Notes under the pieces: generated by a model
Told to the model about the DNA's origin: nothing
What the model saw: the letters and a program-made list of their open reading frames with translations, nothing else
Database searches by the model: none
From: a candidate division WOR-3 bacterium
Lineage (GTDB): Bacteria; Hydrothermota; Hydrothermia; UBA1063
NCBI GenBank assembly: GCA_039803545.1
Contig: JBDRYS010000004.1
Coordinates: forward strand, 18,421-82,420
Direction: 5' to 3'
DNA length: 64,000 nt
Made by a program: the position numbers and the translations under genes
Part shown: one piece after another, positions 45,926 to 54,890 of the stretch
Position numbering within the stretch: position 1 is the stretch's first letter
How the letters are laid out: each line of letters begins with the position of its first letter

Positions 45926-46876
45926 TCAGGGTTCCAATTCTTCTGGATAGGGGTAAAGATAGGCCTGCTTTTTAATATACTGGTCTTCGAATCTGATGGC
46001 GACCTCTCTTAAGATCTCTACAACAGTTGTGAGAGTTGTTTTTTCTGAAAGAAATCGGTTTAGAAGTCTTGATAAGAAGGCCTTTTCTCCTTTGCTTAGT
46101 TTATCAGAGAAATGACCAAGAATGTGGAGTATAGTATTGTAATGGGCTTTCTTAGAGGGTATCTTTTTGAGTGCCTGTTTAAAAAGGTTTTCGTAGGCCC
46201 TTTTTACTTCCAAGATGCCGAACCCTTTCCAGTTGGCGAGAATCTTACCCATTTCCTTGAGTTTTGACTGACTGTAGGTCAAAAGGAGATATTTGTATCT
46301 CGAGTGGAATTCAAGAAGGGCAGATATTTCCTCCTTTTGGAGAAAATTTTCTCTTAAGTCAGAGAGTGCGAAGATGCGCACCAAAAAGTTTCTACGGATA
46401 TCAGGGTCTATTAAGCGTCCCTCATCTTCAATGGGTAGGTCGGGGAAACGTTCCATTGCCATCGTGGCGAATATACCGCTGGTTTTACCGATGATTCCTT
46501 TCCCGTCAAAATTGTGTAACTTGGCACTCTTTACTCCGCAACTGGGCGATTTTGACTTTAACAGAAAGCCGTCGATATTCTTGAGACTTTCTAAAAATTT
46601 TTGCGAGAACTCCACCATTGCATCTGTGTAATCTCGGTTCAACTTTAAGTCAACTACCCTTATGCGTCCTTCCTTTGTTCTGATCAGGTCTATAGGTGGC
46701 CTCGGCACCCCCAGTCCTATTTCTACTTCGGGACAGACGGGAATGTAGTTCACAAACTTTCCCAGTTTTTCAGCAAATTCGTCTCTTATAATACCACCAT
46801 TGTACCTTACCGGTGAAATGTTTATGCACTTTGAAATTATTATGTTGGGTTTTGGGAAATTTTTAATTTCTTCCAT
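45926..46876 (-). CDS. DUF523/DUF1722 (YbgA-like) protein
   Basis: 316 residues. The N-terminal DUF523 half holds PNIIISKCINISPVRYNG, CPEVEIGLGVPRPP and LKSKSPSCGVKSAKL, three conserved cysteine motifs suggestive of an Fe-S cluster. The C-terminal DUF1722 half ends YPYPEEL. The biochemical function is not known. It overlaps the alcohol dehydrogenase gene by 1 bp and is the last gene of the AOR operon. Confidence 0.88.
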   Translation of the reverse strand: MEEIKNFPKPNIIISKCINISPVRYNGGIIRDEFAEKLGKFVNYIPVCPEVEIGLGVPRPPIDLIRTKEGRIRVVDLKLNRDYTDAMVEFSQKFLESLKNIDGFLLKSKSPSCGVKSAKLHNFDGKGIIGKTSGIFATMAMERFPDLPIEDEGRLIDPDIRRNFLVRIFALSDLRENFLQKEEISALLEFHSRYKYLLLTYSQSKLKEMGKILANWKGFGILEVKRAYENLFKQALKKIPSKKAHYNTILHILGHFSDKLSKGEKAFLSRLLNRFLSEKTTLTTVVEILREVAIRFEDQYIKKQAYLYPYPEELEP

Positions 46877-48057
46877 CAGAAGGCCTTCTCGAGGATTTCC
46901 ATAATTTCCCTTTCGCTGGCATCTTTCACGTTGAAGGACAAGGAGCCATCGCGAAGGGTGAGTTCCAAAACCCTTGGAAAATCTTCCCTTTTTGCCCCGG
47001 CTTTGCTCAAGGTGTTGGGTATTCCTGTTTTTTCTTCAAGAATTTTTTGTAGTTCTCTTATTTTTGCAACAAATCTTTTTGCCCTATCCCTTTCTGGTGT
47101 TTCTAAGTACTCCCTTTCACCGGCAAGGGGGAGTAGAAGTTCGGCGAGTTCCTCAGAGATCTTTTCAAAATTGTATTCAAGTACCCAGGGCAAAAAGATA
47201 TTCATAGTGACCCCGTGATGGATATTCCACACTACCCCAGCGGAATGCCCAAGAGAATGAACAAGCCCCACCATTGAATTGGAAAAGGCAATGCCTGCGA
47301 AAAGGGAGGCGTTGGCAAGGGCAAGTCTTCCCTTGGAATCGCTGGGATTATCTAACACTTTCAAAAGATTTTCTGATATCAGTTTAATCGATAGCCAGGC
47401 AAAAACATCGGATACAGGATTCTTTTGTAGAGAGGTGTAGGCCTCGATGCTGTGGGTTAAGGCATCCATGGCTGTTGCTGCAGTGAGAAAAGGTGGTAGG
47501 GTTTTTGTCATTTTCACATCAAGTATGGCAACATTGGGAATGAGATGTTGAGATACGAAGAGCATCTTTATATCCCTTTCCCTGTCCTTGATAACAGCAA
47601 CACAGGTAGCCTCAGAACCTGTTCCAGCTGTAGTGGGGATAACGATTAAAGGCCTCAATGGTTCTCTTATCACGTTTGCCCCCATAACCTCTCTAAGGTC
47701 ATTGACCCGCAGAGATACTAAAAGGTTTGTCCCTTTCGCGGTGTCAATTACAGAACCTCCACCCACTGCAATGATTACGTCCCGATCGTTCTCAAGGTAA
47801 ATCTTGGCAATTTTCTTTACCACGTTCAAGTCCGAATCCGGTGGTACTTCATCGAAAAGGATAAAATTTATTTGGTTCTCCTTTAAAACTTCCTCTACAT
47901 GTTTGAAAATGCCAGCCTTTATGACACCCTTGTCAGTGATGAGCAGGGGCTTTGAAGTCTTTAAAAACTTCATCTCCCCGGGCAAATTGTCCAATGCATT
48001 TTCGCCCGAGAGAATTTTTACTGGGCTATAAAACTCAAAATATTGAGGTATTTTCAT
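46876..48057 (-). CDS. Iron-containing alcohol dehydrogenase
   Basis: 393 residues, group III alcohol dehydrogenase. VGGGSVIDTAKG and TTAGTGSEAT bind the nucleotide. The iron ligands lie in AMDALTHSIEAY, LGHSAGVVWNIHHG. It has AAGGAGG before the ATG. Together with the aldehyde oxidoreductase it could interconvert alcohol, aldehyde and acid, coupling NAD(P)H to ferredoxin. Confidence 0.93.
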   Translation of the reverse strand: MKIPQYFEFYSPVKILSGENALDNLPGEMKFLKTSKPLLITDKGVIKAGIFKHVEEVLKENQINFILFDEVPPDSDLNVVKKIAKIYLENDRDVIIAVGGGSVIDTAKGTNLLVSLRVNDLREVMGANVIREPLRPLIVIPTTAGTGSEATCVAVIKDRERDIKMLFVSQHLIPNVAILDVKMTKTLPPFLTAATAMDALTHSIEAYTSLQKNPVSDVFAWLSIKLISENLLKVLDNPSDSKGRLALANASLFAGIAFSNSMVGLVHSLGHSAGVVWNIHHGVTMNIFLPWVLEYNFEKISEELAELLLPLAGEREYLETPERDRAKRFVAKIRELQKILEEKTGIPNTLSKAGAKREDFPRVLELTLRDGSLSFNVKDASEREIMEILEKAF

Positions 48058-48067
48058 ATTTGCCTCC

Positions 48068-48562
48068 TTAGCCTGTTACAAACCTTAAAATTAACAAAAA
48101 TCTTCTCAAGGCAAGGGTCGAAAAATTCACATCCGGTAATCTCTTAATCACTTTTTTGGCGATGAAACGTGGGAAGAGGTAAAATTCAAGTCTCTCCACA
48201 ATTCTTATAAACCACATCACATCCCCTATGTCCCCTTTAATGAGGATACGATTTTCTGCATAGGATCGAACGGTGGATTTCCGTGCGGTAAATACCTCGA
48301 AGGCGCTGTTTAAAGTTTTAAAGATAAAGAGGATGTCGGCGTTTTCACTGCATTTTGAAGAGGTTTTAATTTTTCCCCCTTTCCTTTCAATTAAAAGACA
48401 GGGACCGGAAGGTTCGACGAAGAATCCGAAACTGTTAGAGTTTTCGATTTTCTGCCAGTATTTTTCCACTTCGGGGTCTATTTTGTGCAAGATGGTAAAG
48501 ACTCTACCGAGAAGCCAAAAGGTTATTTTTACGTAAATTCTCTTAATGTACTTCAATGCCAA
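48068..48562 (-). CDS. SCP2-like lipid-binding domain protein
   Basis: 164 residues. The middle part (GKIKTSSKCSENADILF then FKTLNSAFEVFTARKST and ILIKGDIGDVMW) resembles the SCP2 sterol-carrier fold. Hydrophobic, basic ends could touch the membrane. In several anaerobes SCP2-like genes sit beside aldehyde:ferredoxin oxidoreductase, as here. It overlaps the AOR gene by 20 bp. The ligand is unknown; it may carry an aldehyde-containing lipid. Confidence 0.65.
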   Translation of the reverse strand: MALKYIKRIYVKITFWLLGRVFTILHKIDPEVEKYWQKIENSNSFGFFVEPSGPCLLIERKGGKIKTSSKCSENADILFIFKTLNSAFEVFTARKSTVRSYAENRILIKGDIGDVMWFIRIVERLEFYLFPRFIAKKVIKRLPDVNFSTLALRRFLLILRFVTG

Positions 48563-50399
48563 GCCTCCTTAATTTTTCTGCATCAGGCACACCCTTTGAG
48601 TCATAACCCCTTTTCTCATAGTAGTCCATAAGCATCTCTTTTAAGGGAACGGGCTTTAATTCCTTTAAGAACCTTTCAGGTAAGGTATCCTGTTCAGGGC
48701 CCAGGCCCGCCTTCACATTAAGGTACCTTTCAAGAAGGTGAATTCTTTCACCCGCTTCTAAAAATTCCTTCCTGGTCAACCTGATGCCCGACGCCCCTTC
48801 AAAAAGGCCCTTATAGATGGATACATTAAGAAACTCCTTAGTAATTGATGTCAAATTCTCCATTAGAATTTTGATAAGTTTTGGAGGTGTCAGCTTTATA
48901 ACAGGGTCTTCCAGCATATAGGCGAAGGTTGTAAATACGCAGATGGTTATGGAGTTAATAACGTTGAAAAGGTTCTCCATAAAGATTACCATTTCTGCCT
49001 TCCCCTTTGGTTTATGGGGGTCCATAAAGCCGAAGTAGGCTTCGACGGGGAATAGCGGTGCGGAGAGGTGGCATCCACCTCGGTTTGCCACTGCGTAGGA
49101 TAGACCGTGCCCCACAGAATTTCTGGGGTCATAGGCTGCTAATTCCAGTCCTTTAACCTGAATGGCAAAATCCTTCCCGCCAAATTTTTCTGAGAGAAAT
49201 TTGGAGCCTTCCCCTGCTAAGTTTGCCAGTTCGCCTTTCCTGTAAGCGATATCCTTTACAAATTCCTTTACCTTTTCTGCGTCTCCAAATTTTAGTCCCG
49301 ATTTAACAATGCCCTTTTCCTCTGCCTCCATGAGATAACCAATGGTCACGGCCGTTGAAATGGTGTCTAAGCCGAGTTCATTGCAGATTTCGTTAATTTC
49401 AGCAGTTTTTCTAACATCGAAGATCATAAGATTTGGCCCAAAGAGAGCATTGGTTTCATATTCGGGAACGTGGACCCATCGGTCATCGAGCTTCATCTTA
49501 TGTCCACAGGCGATGGTGCAGGCTGAGCATGGATTTGGCTTTAACTCGAAATTTTTCTCAATGTAAGGCCCAGAGTTGTTATAGACCTCTTCAGGTGCAT
49601 CCAGTTGTGAAAAGTTTTTCACAGGTAAAATCTTTGCATCTTTGCTATACAGAATGTTGGTATTGGTGCCAAATCGAGAATAAAGCCGGGTGAAATAGTT
49701 TTCCTTTATTTTTTTCAGTGCGAGCTTTTTGTATTTATCCAATTTCTTCACATCTTCAGGAAGGATTTTTACCTCCTGGTGTTTAACCACGATGGCTTTA
49801 ACTTTCTTAGAACCGAGGATTGCTCCAAAGCCCAGTCTGCCAAGGAATCTCTCGCCACTTCTTATACAGGCAAATTTAACCAAGTTTTCTCCAGCAGGTC
49901 CAATGACGAGGGTACCATCTTTGGGTTTTATCCCAAGGAGCTTCATTGTCTCCGATGTTGTTTTACCCCAAAGGTCTTCGGCTGGTTCGATTTTTACATT
50001 GCTACCGTCTATAAGGATCTTTACTGGCTTCTCAGCAGAGCCTTTTAGAATAAGCCCCATATAACCACAGGTTTTAAGGGAAATCCCGAAAGGGCCACCG
50101 CAACTGGAAGAGCCGAAGAGTCCCGTGAGGGGCGATCGGGAGACCGCATTGAATCTCCCCGAGAGTGGAGCCCCCGTGCCTGTAAGGGGTCCAGTCATGA
50201 AAATAATGGGGTTTTCTGGGGATAGGGGGTCGGGCATGGGGTCTTTCAGGATTTTATTTAGAAAGTAATAAGCAAGTCCTTTTCCTCCTAAGAATTTCAT
50301 AATTGCATCTCTTGGGACTTCTTCTACTGTGACCTCGCCCTTTGTGAGGTCAAGGATGAGAACCTTGTAAGGGTTTTTGATGGCTTTTGATTCTTGCAT
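48543..50399 (-). CDS. aor: Aldehyde:ferredoxin oxidoreductase (tungsten)
   Basis: 618 residues, full length for the family. FLGGKGLAYYFLN is the N-terminal signature, followed by GPLTGTGAPLSGRFNAVSRSP. Three cluster cysteines lie in CSACTIACG and the fourth in ITICVF. The tungstopterin-binding blocks are YDPRNSVGHGLSYAVANRGGCH. It oxidises aldehydes to acids, reducing ferredoxin. The promoter gives a leaderless message. Which aldehyde is used cannot be told. Confidence 0.93.
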   Translation of the reverse strand: MQESKAIKNPYKVLILDLTKGEVTVEEVPRDAIMKFLGGKGLAYYFLNKILKDPMPDPLSPENPIIFMTGPLTGTGAPLSGRFNAVSRSPLTGLFGSSSCGGPFGISLKTCGYMGLILKGSAEKPVKILIDGSNVKIEPAEDLWGKTTSETMKLLGIKPKDGTLVIGPAGENLVKFACIRSGERFLGRLGFGAILGSKKVKAIVVKHQEVKILPEDVKKLDKYKKLALKKIKENYFTRLYSRFGTNTNILYSKDAKILPVKNFSQLDAPEEVYNNSGPYIEKNFELKPNPCSACTIACGHKMKLDDRWVHVPEYETNALFGPNLMIFDVRKTAEINEICNELGLDTISTAVTIGYLMEAEEKGIVKSGLKFGDAEKVKEFVKDIAYRKGELANLAGEGSKFLSEKFGGKDFAIQVKGLELAAYDPRNSVGHGLSYAVANRGGCHLSAPLFPVEAYFGFMDPHKPKGKAEMVIFMENLFNVINSITICVFTTFAYMLEDPVIKLTPPKLIKILMENLTSITKEFLNVSIYKGLFEGASGIRLTRKEFLEAGERIHLLERYLNVKAGLGPEQDTLPERFLKELKPVPLKEMLMDYYEKRGYDSKGVPDAEKLRRLGIEVH

Positions 50400-50434
50400 A
50401 AAAGAAATTTAAAACGGTTTTTACGGAGGTTCAA
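50400..50434 (-). promoter_or_regulatory. Promoter for leaderless AOR operon
   Basis: On the minus strand, TTGAAC (50434-50429), 17-bp spacer, TAAATT (50411-50406), then six bases and ATG 50399. The predicted +1 is the A of ATG. No Shine-Dalgarno sequence. Confidence 0.55.
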
Positions 50435-50513
50435 AAAGGGCAGACCACTTGGGAAAACTCTCGATTTTTAAAAGGGAACTGGAAATAGTACAATTTTTTC
50501 GCCCTTAAAACTC

Positions 50514-50542
50514 TTGACAATTCTCAAAAGAGCCGATATAAT
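50514..50542 (+). promoter_or_regulatory. Consensus sigma-70-type promoter of the adhesin-like gene
   Basis: TTGACA (50514-50519), 17-bp spacer, TATAAT (50537-50542), both perfect. A leader of about 26 nt carries AAGGAGGT. It is the strongest promoter in the window, so the secreted product may be abundant. Confidence 0.85.
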
Positions 50543-50574
50543 AAGTAAAGCCTAAAATTGATAAGGAGGTGTTT

Positions 50575-52788
50575 ATGTGGGTTTTGGTAGTCGTTGCCCT
50601 TCTAAGCTCAGGGGTAAAGAGTCAGGTAATTAAGGGCAACTTTGAATGGGTTGCCCCTAATAAGGAGGAAGTGGGTGCTCTTCTTGAAAAATCGCAGTCT
50701 CAGGTTCAAAGGGAACTTCGAAAGGCTGAAGTTTCTCCCATTGAGCTGAATTCCGCCGGGAAAGTTAGCTACTCAAAGGCTGGAGAGAAGGCAGATAGAG
50801 ATACTTTGAAGATCGATACAGATAATACCACCATATACTATTGGGGCACATATACTTATAAGTACTTCTGGGCTCGTTATTACATTAAAAAACTAAGGCC
50901 ATCCTACAGCCCAGCCGATTCCACCTTCATTTTAACCAGCGTTTCTTTACTGGTTTACAACCCGCAAAATGTTACCTGTACCCTGTGGGTTTATGACAAG
51001 TACATGGTTGAAAGGTATAAAAGAACCTTCAGTTTGACTCTAGGTCTCGGCTCTATTTGGTTTGAAGTGCCCGTTACTGTCTATTTACCGCTCTATGATA
51101 CCTTTACTGTAGTTGTGTACCTACCCACTTCATTATCGGGTAGTACCTATTACAATCAGCCAACCCTTGATGCAACGACGCCTATAGATTCTTGTTCTGG
51201 TCGCCTCGATAAGACAACTTGGACCTGGTACTACATCACTAACTATGACCTTCGTATTCGTGCTATTGGGCATTTTGAGAGCATTCATGATGTTTCCGCT
51301 TGGGAGATGGTCTTCTGGACCCATCCCTATTGTATTGCAGAACAAGAAACATTGCAGTACAATGTTTATAACTTTGGCAACTTTGATGAGAGTTCTGTTC
51401 CTACAACGGTTGTGTTTGGAGATAGCAACTACAATGTAAGCCCGGCGGTCTCAAGGAAAAGTTATACACCCTTAACCTTAAGTTTCGTGCCTTTGAATGA
51501 GGGATTAATTTTAACCAAATTCTGGACTTCCCTCTCCAATGATTCTTTGAAAAGCAACGATACCTTCCCGGACTATTACCTTTATGTCTTCCCTAAGTAC
51601 ACCACTTACGGCCAGGAGTTCGATTTTATATCCAGCCTCTCTGGTGCTGGTTGGACAACCTTTGACCGCGATGGGGATGGCAAGACCTGGACGCTGTATA
51701 CGGGCAGCAGTTACAGCCATTCTGGTTGGGATTATGCAGGGTGTGTTTATAATCCAAATGGGAACAATGATTGGCTAATATCACCACCTATAAATGTTCT
51801 CGATACTGCAAATAACTCAGTGGGGGCCTTTGCGAGGTCCATCTCTTCTAACTACCCTGAGAGTCTTGAGGTTTGGCTCCTTCGTTATCCCCATCCTGAT
51901 AGCACAATTGTGAGGCTCTATGCGGGAAGATTGCCCGCAAACTACGTACGGCTTGCTACTTCCCTTGATGAATATCGTGGTCAGACGGTCTATTTGGCCT
52001 TTGTAGACAAAAGCGTAGATATGTTCTATCTCTTCGTAGATGACTACTTCGTAAGGCAGGTTCCCCTTCCTTCAAATGGGATTATAAAGGAAGAGTTTGA
52101 GGAAGGGCTTGTACCGCCTGGATGGTTTACGGATAACAATCTATGGGTTGGGGGCACCCCTCAGGCGGCGGGCGTTCCCGATAATGGAACGGGTAATATT
52201 TTCTACTTCCTCAGTAATTCGACTTCTGGTTTATCGGGTGCCCTACAGTCGCCTCGTTGCAAGAGGAATGTCACCAGCGGATTTATTTCTTACAGATTCA
52301 AGTATTACAACTACGATGGAAATGATTCTCTCCAGGTTTACTACAAGATCGACGATGGTGGCTGGACCCTTCACAAGACACTTTACACCACACCCCTTGG
52401 CTGGGATACCGTTATCGGTGGTCCTATTTATGTATCGAAGGATAAGGATGTCCATTATGTTCAGTTTGTGTTAGTTGCTTATGCCGATGGTGGCACTTCA
52501 AACATCGCCATTGATGACTTTGAGGCCTTTGACGGCGCTGTATTGGATGTTCCAGAGGTTGTAAAGCCTCAAGTTTTTGTTTCTACCTTTGGTAGGGATA
52601 TAGTTTTGAAGGCATCGGGTATCAAGAAGGAAGTTCAGGTTGAGGTCTTTGATGTGGCGGGAAGGAGAACCTTTGTGGGGAGTCTAACGGGCAATTCAGA
52701 GACGAGGATTTCGAATTTGAGGAAGGGCGTGTACTTTGTGAGATTCTCTGGCGAGTTTAACGAGGTAAGGAAGGCAGTGGTCTGGTAA
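50575..52788 (+). CDS. Secreted adhesin-like protein with C-terminal sorting domain
   Basis: 737 residues from ATG 50575 (AAGGAGGT five bases upstream; the GTG at 50569 lies inside the ribosome-binding site). A signal peptide (VLVVVALLSSGVKS) comes first. Two cleaved-adhesin/choice-of-anchor J type domains lie at about 345-500 and 505-655 (WLISPPINV with DDYFVRQ; GWFTDNNLW with IAIDDFEAFDG). The last 80 residues end VEVFDVAGRRTF, GVYFVRFSG and KAVVW, a type IX-like sorting domain. It is probably exported and fixed to the cell surface. Its own strong promoter and terminator make it a single-gene unit. Confidence 0.8.
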   Translation: MWVLVVVALLSSGVKSQVIKGNFEWVAPNKEEVGALLEKSQSQVQRELRKAEVSPIELNSAGKVSYSKAGEKADRDTLKIDTDNTTIYYWGTYTYKYFWARYYIKKLRPSYSPADSTFILTSVSLLVYNPQNVTCTLWVYDKYMVERYKRTFSLTLGLGSIWFEVPVTVYLPLYDTFTVVVYLPTSLSGSTYYNQPTLDATTPIDSCSGRLDKTTWTWYYITNYDLRIRAIGHFESIHDVSAWEMVFWTHPYCIAEQETLQYNVYNFGNFDESSVPTTVVFGDSNYNVSPAVSRKSYTPLTLSFVPLNEGLILTKFWTSLSNDSLKSNDTFPDYYLYVFPKYTTYGQEFDFISSLSGAGWTTFDRDGDGKTWTLYTGSSYSHSGWDYAGCVYNPNGNNDWLISPPINVLDTANNSVGAFARSISSNYPESLEVWLLRYPHPDSTIVRLYAGRLPANYVRLATSLDEYRGQTVYLAFVDKSVDMFYLFVDDYFVRQVPLPSNGIIKEEFEEGLVPPGWFTDNNLWVGGTPQAAGVPDNGTGNIFYFLSNSTSGLSGALQSPRCKRNVTSGFISYRFKYYNYDGNDSLQVYYKIDDGGWTLHKTLYTTPLGWDTVIGGPIYVSKDKDVHYVQFVLVAYADGGTSNIAIDDFEAFDGAVLDVPEVVKPQVFVSTFGRDIVLKASGIKKEVQVEVFDVAGRRTFVGSLTGNSETRISNLRKGVYFVRFSGEFNEVRKAVVW

Positions 52789-52811
52789 AAATGGACTGAT
52801 TTTTTGAAGTA

Positions 52812-52844
52812 GGCGGGGCCCTTTAGGGCCCCGCCTATTTTTTT
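52812..52844 (+). terminator. Rho-independent terminator
   Basis: GGCGGGGCCC pairs with GGGCCCCGCC across TTTA, followed by TATTTTTTT. It ends the adhesin-like gene and shields the rex operon. Confidence 0.92.
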
Positions 52845-52855
52845 ATCTCTATCTC

Positions 52856-52904
52856 GTGCAAGTTTAAACTTGCACTTGACAATTTATCCCCTTTATTTGA
52901 TAAT
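52856..52904 (+). promoter_or_regulatory. rex operon promoter with 20-bp perfect palindrome
   Basis: GTGCAAGTTTAAACTTGCAC (52856-52875) is a perfect inverted repeat. It abuts TTGACA (52876-52881); GATAAT (52899-52904) lies 17 bp further. Rex operators have the same plan (TTGTGAANNNNTTCACAA), with a different core. The site is placed to block RNA polymerase, so it probably is the operator for the Rex gene that follows. Confidence 0.7.
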
Positions 52905-52936
52905 TTTACTCGTCAAAAAATTAACAAGGAGGTTGA

Positions 52937-53563
52937 ATGGGAAGGATTCCTGAGAACACCTTAAGAAGGCTCACCCATTACCTGAGATGCATGCAGAGGC
53001 TTGCGGAACAGGGTAAAGATGAAATCCAATCAAAGGATTTGGCCTCTTATTGCAAGGTCTCTGATTCTTTAGTAAGGAGGGATCTTTCTTATTTTGGTGA
53101 ATTCGGCAAAAGGGGGAAAGGGTACTCCATTTCCGTTCTTCTTCCAAGGATCAGAGAGATTGTGGGCCTCGACAAAGAAAGAAAAATTGCGGTAGTGGGG
53201 ATTGGGAACATCGGAAGGGCCCTTTTAAATTATCCTTTTCACAAGTTCAATTTCAGGGTTGTTGCGGGCTTCGACATTAAGCCGGAGCTTATAGGAAAGG
53301 AGATCAACTCCATCCCAATTTACCACATCGATGAAATTAGTAGGATTGCAAAGGAAAAGGATATCTCCATTGCCATTGTTGCCGTTCCTGAGGAGGCGGG
53401 TGATGAGGTTAAGGAAAAGATCATCTCTGCAGGAATTAGGGGGATTTTGAGTTTTGTCCTGTTGAAGGGCCCATTCCCAAAGGATGTTTGGGTTAGATAC
53501 ATAGAGCTCCCATCGGAGCTGGAAATACTGAGCTTTTTCATGGAAAAAGGAGGCGTAATTTGA
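52937..53563 (+). CDS. rex: Redox-sensing transcriptional repressor Rex
   Basis: 208 residues. The N-terminal winged helix (RRLTHYLRCMQRLAEQG, CKVSDSLVRRDLSYFGEFG) binds DNA. A Rossmann domain (VVGIGNIGRALL) binds NADH, which releases the protein from DNA in known Rex proteins. AAGGAGGTTGA precedes the ATG. It is the first gene of the Mbx-like operon and overlaps mbxA by 4 bp, so the operon is probably tuned to the NADH/NAD+ ratio. Confidence 0.94.
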   Translation: MGRIPENTLRRLTHYLRCMQRLAEQGKDEIQSKDLASYCKVSDSLVRRDLSYFGEFGKRGKGYSISVLLPRIREIVGLDKERKIAVVGIGNIGRALLNYPFHKFNFRVVAGFDIKPELIGKEINSIPIYHIDEISRIAKEKDISIAIVAVPEEAGDEVKEKIISAGIRGILSFVLLKGPFPKDVWVRYIELPSELEILSFFMEKGGVI

Positions 53564-54060
53564 AGGCCTTATCGAGGTGGTTATATACAGCCATAATATT
53601 TTTGCTGGTCTGGATTGCCCTAACGGGGACAGTCCGGATCGATGAGCTGGCCACGGGGGTTATCGTTTCAGCCCTGCTGGCCCTTTTTACCTACCATCTC
53701 TTTACCACAGAGGGGTTAGCAAACTTAACTCCCAAGAAAATCTTTTGTGCCGTTATCTATTTCTTTCCTTTTCTCTTCTGGCAGATGATTAAGGCAAATC
53801 TCGATGTCGCTTACAGGGTTATTCATCCCAAGAGGCCCATAAATCCTGGGATCGTTAAGGTAAAGACGAAAATGAAGAGTGATCTTGGTAAACTCGTCGT
53901 AGCTAATTCTATAACTTTAACACCTGGAACCTTCACCATAATGGTGGATGGGGATGAGATGTACATTCACTGGATCGATGTGAAAACGGATGATGTTGAA
54001 AAGGCAAGTGAAATGATTCCGGGGGTGTTTGAGAAATGCTTGCTCAAGTTCATGGAGTAA
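53560..54060 (+). CDS. Mbx subunit A (MnhE/MrpE-like)
   Basis: 166 residues from TTG 53560, with AAAGGAGG in the end of rex. Two hydrophobic segments, VIYFFPFLFWQMIKANLDVAYRV, then a soluble part with NSITLTPGTFTI and IHWID: the MrpE pattern. It belongs to the sodium/proton antiporter module of the complex. Confidence 0.88.
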   Translation: MKALSRWLYTAIIFLLVWIALTGTVRIDELATGVIVSALLALFTYHLFTTEGLANLTPKKIFCAVIYFFPFLFWQMIKANLDVAYRVIHPKRPINPGIVKVKTKMKSDLGKLVVANSITLTPGTFTIMVDGDEMYIHWIDVKTDDVEKASEMIPGVFEKCLLKFME

Positions 54061-54308
54061 TCGTTTACATTTTTGTGGCTTTACTGGGGCTTGCAGTTCT
54101 TCTTTCAAGCCTTAGGTTCATCCTGGGACCAACGGCATCGGACAGGGTTGTGGCTACCGATATTTTGACTACCATTACAACCATCGTCCTTGTGTTTCTC
54201 TCCCTTGCCTTCGTTAGGTCTATCTATCTTGATGTGGCGCTTGTTTACGCCGTTCTATCCTTCATTGCGGTGGTTGCCATAGCAAGGTACTTAGAGGGGG
54301 GAATATGA
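54036..54308 (+). CDS. Mbx subunit B (MnhF/MrpF-like)
   Basis: 90 residues, three membrane helices. FILGPTASDRVVATDIL followed by YLDVALVYAVLSFI is the MrpF signature. It overlaps the neighbours on both sides by 25 and 4 bp. Confidence 0.88.
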   Translation: MLAQVHGVIVYIFVALLGLAVLLSSLRFILGPTASDRVVATDILTTITTIVLVFLSLAFVRSIYLDVALVYAVLSFIAVVAIARYLEGGI

Positions 54309-54643
54309 TCAGAATTATAATTGGGGAAGTCTTTCTCATAATTGGCGGAATTTTTGTCTTTCTGTCCTCTTTGGGACTCATTAGAATGCCCGACGTTTAC
54401 AACAGAATGCAGACATCCACGAAGGCGGTAACCCTTGGTGCCATTTTCAGCATTATTGGGATTGGTATCATTGAACCTTCCTGGTTTGTCAAATGTTTAC
54501 TCATTGTGCTCTTTTTACTCTTTACAAACCCGATTTCTGCCCATTCCATAGGTAGGGCATCTTACCTGAGGGGTGTTAAACTCTGGGAAAAGAGCGTGGT
54601 TGACAAGTTTGCAGATTATGTAAAGGAGAAGAGACATGAGTGA
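54305..54643 (+). CDS. Mbx subunit C (MnhG/MrpG-like)
   Basis: 112 residues, three membrane helices. SSLGLIRMPDVYNRMQTSTKAVTLG and TNPISAHSIGRASY are the MrpG motifs. It completes the E-F-G trio of the antiporter module. Confidence 0.9.
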   Translation: MIRIIIGEVFLIIGGIFVFLSSLGLIRMPDVYNRMQTSTKAVTLGAIFSIIGIGIIEPSWFVKCLLIVLFLLFTNPISAHSIGRASYLRGVKLWEKSVVDKFADYVKEKRHE

Positions 54644-54890
54644 GGCGGTGATAATTTTGAGCATTGTTCTTGCAATCCTTGTTGTTGTGGCCACTTTTGT
54701 TTTGTGGCTTACAAAGGACCTTCTCATTGCCGTTCTCGCATCAGCGGTTATCAGCCTTGTTTCATCCATATTTTTCTTAATTTTGCAGGTTCCTGATGTT
54801 GCAATAACGGAGGCTTCTGTCGGAGCTGCATTAACTACAGGCTTTTTCCTCTTTGCAATGAAATATATCGGGAGGAACGAAGATGATTAG
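54636..54890 (+). CDS. Mbx subunit D (DUF4040, MnhB/MbhD-like)
   Basis: 84 residues, three helices. ISLVSSIFFLILQVPDVAITEASVGA is the DUF4040 signature. In MRP antiporters this segment is part of MrpA; in Mbh and Mbx it is a separate gene, as here. Confidence 0.88.
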   Translation: MSEAVIILSIVLAILVVVATFVLWLTKDLLIAVLASAVISLVSSIFFLILQVPDVAITEASVGAALTTGFFLFAMKYIGRNEDD

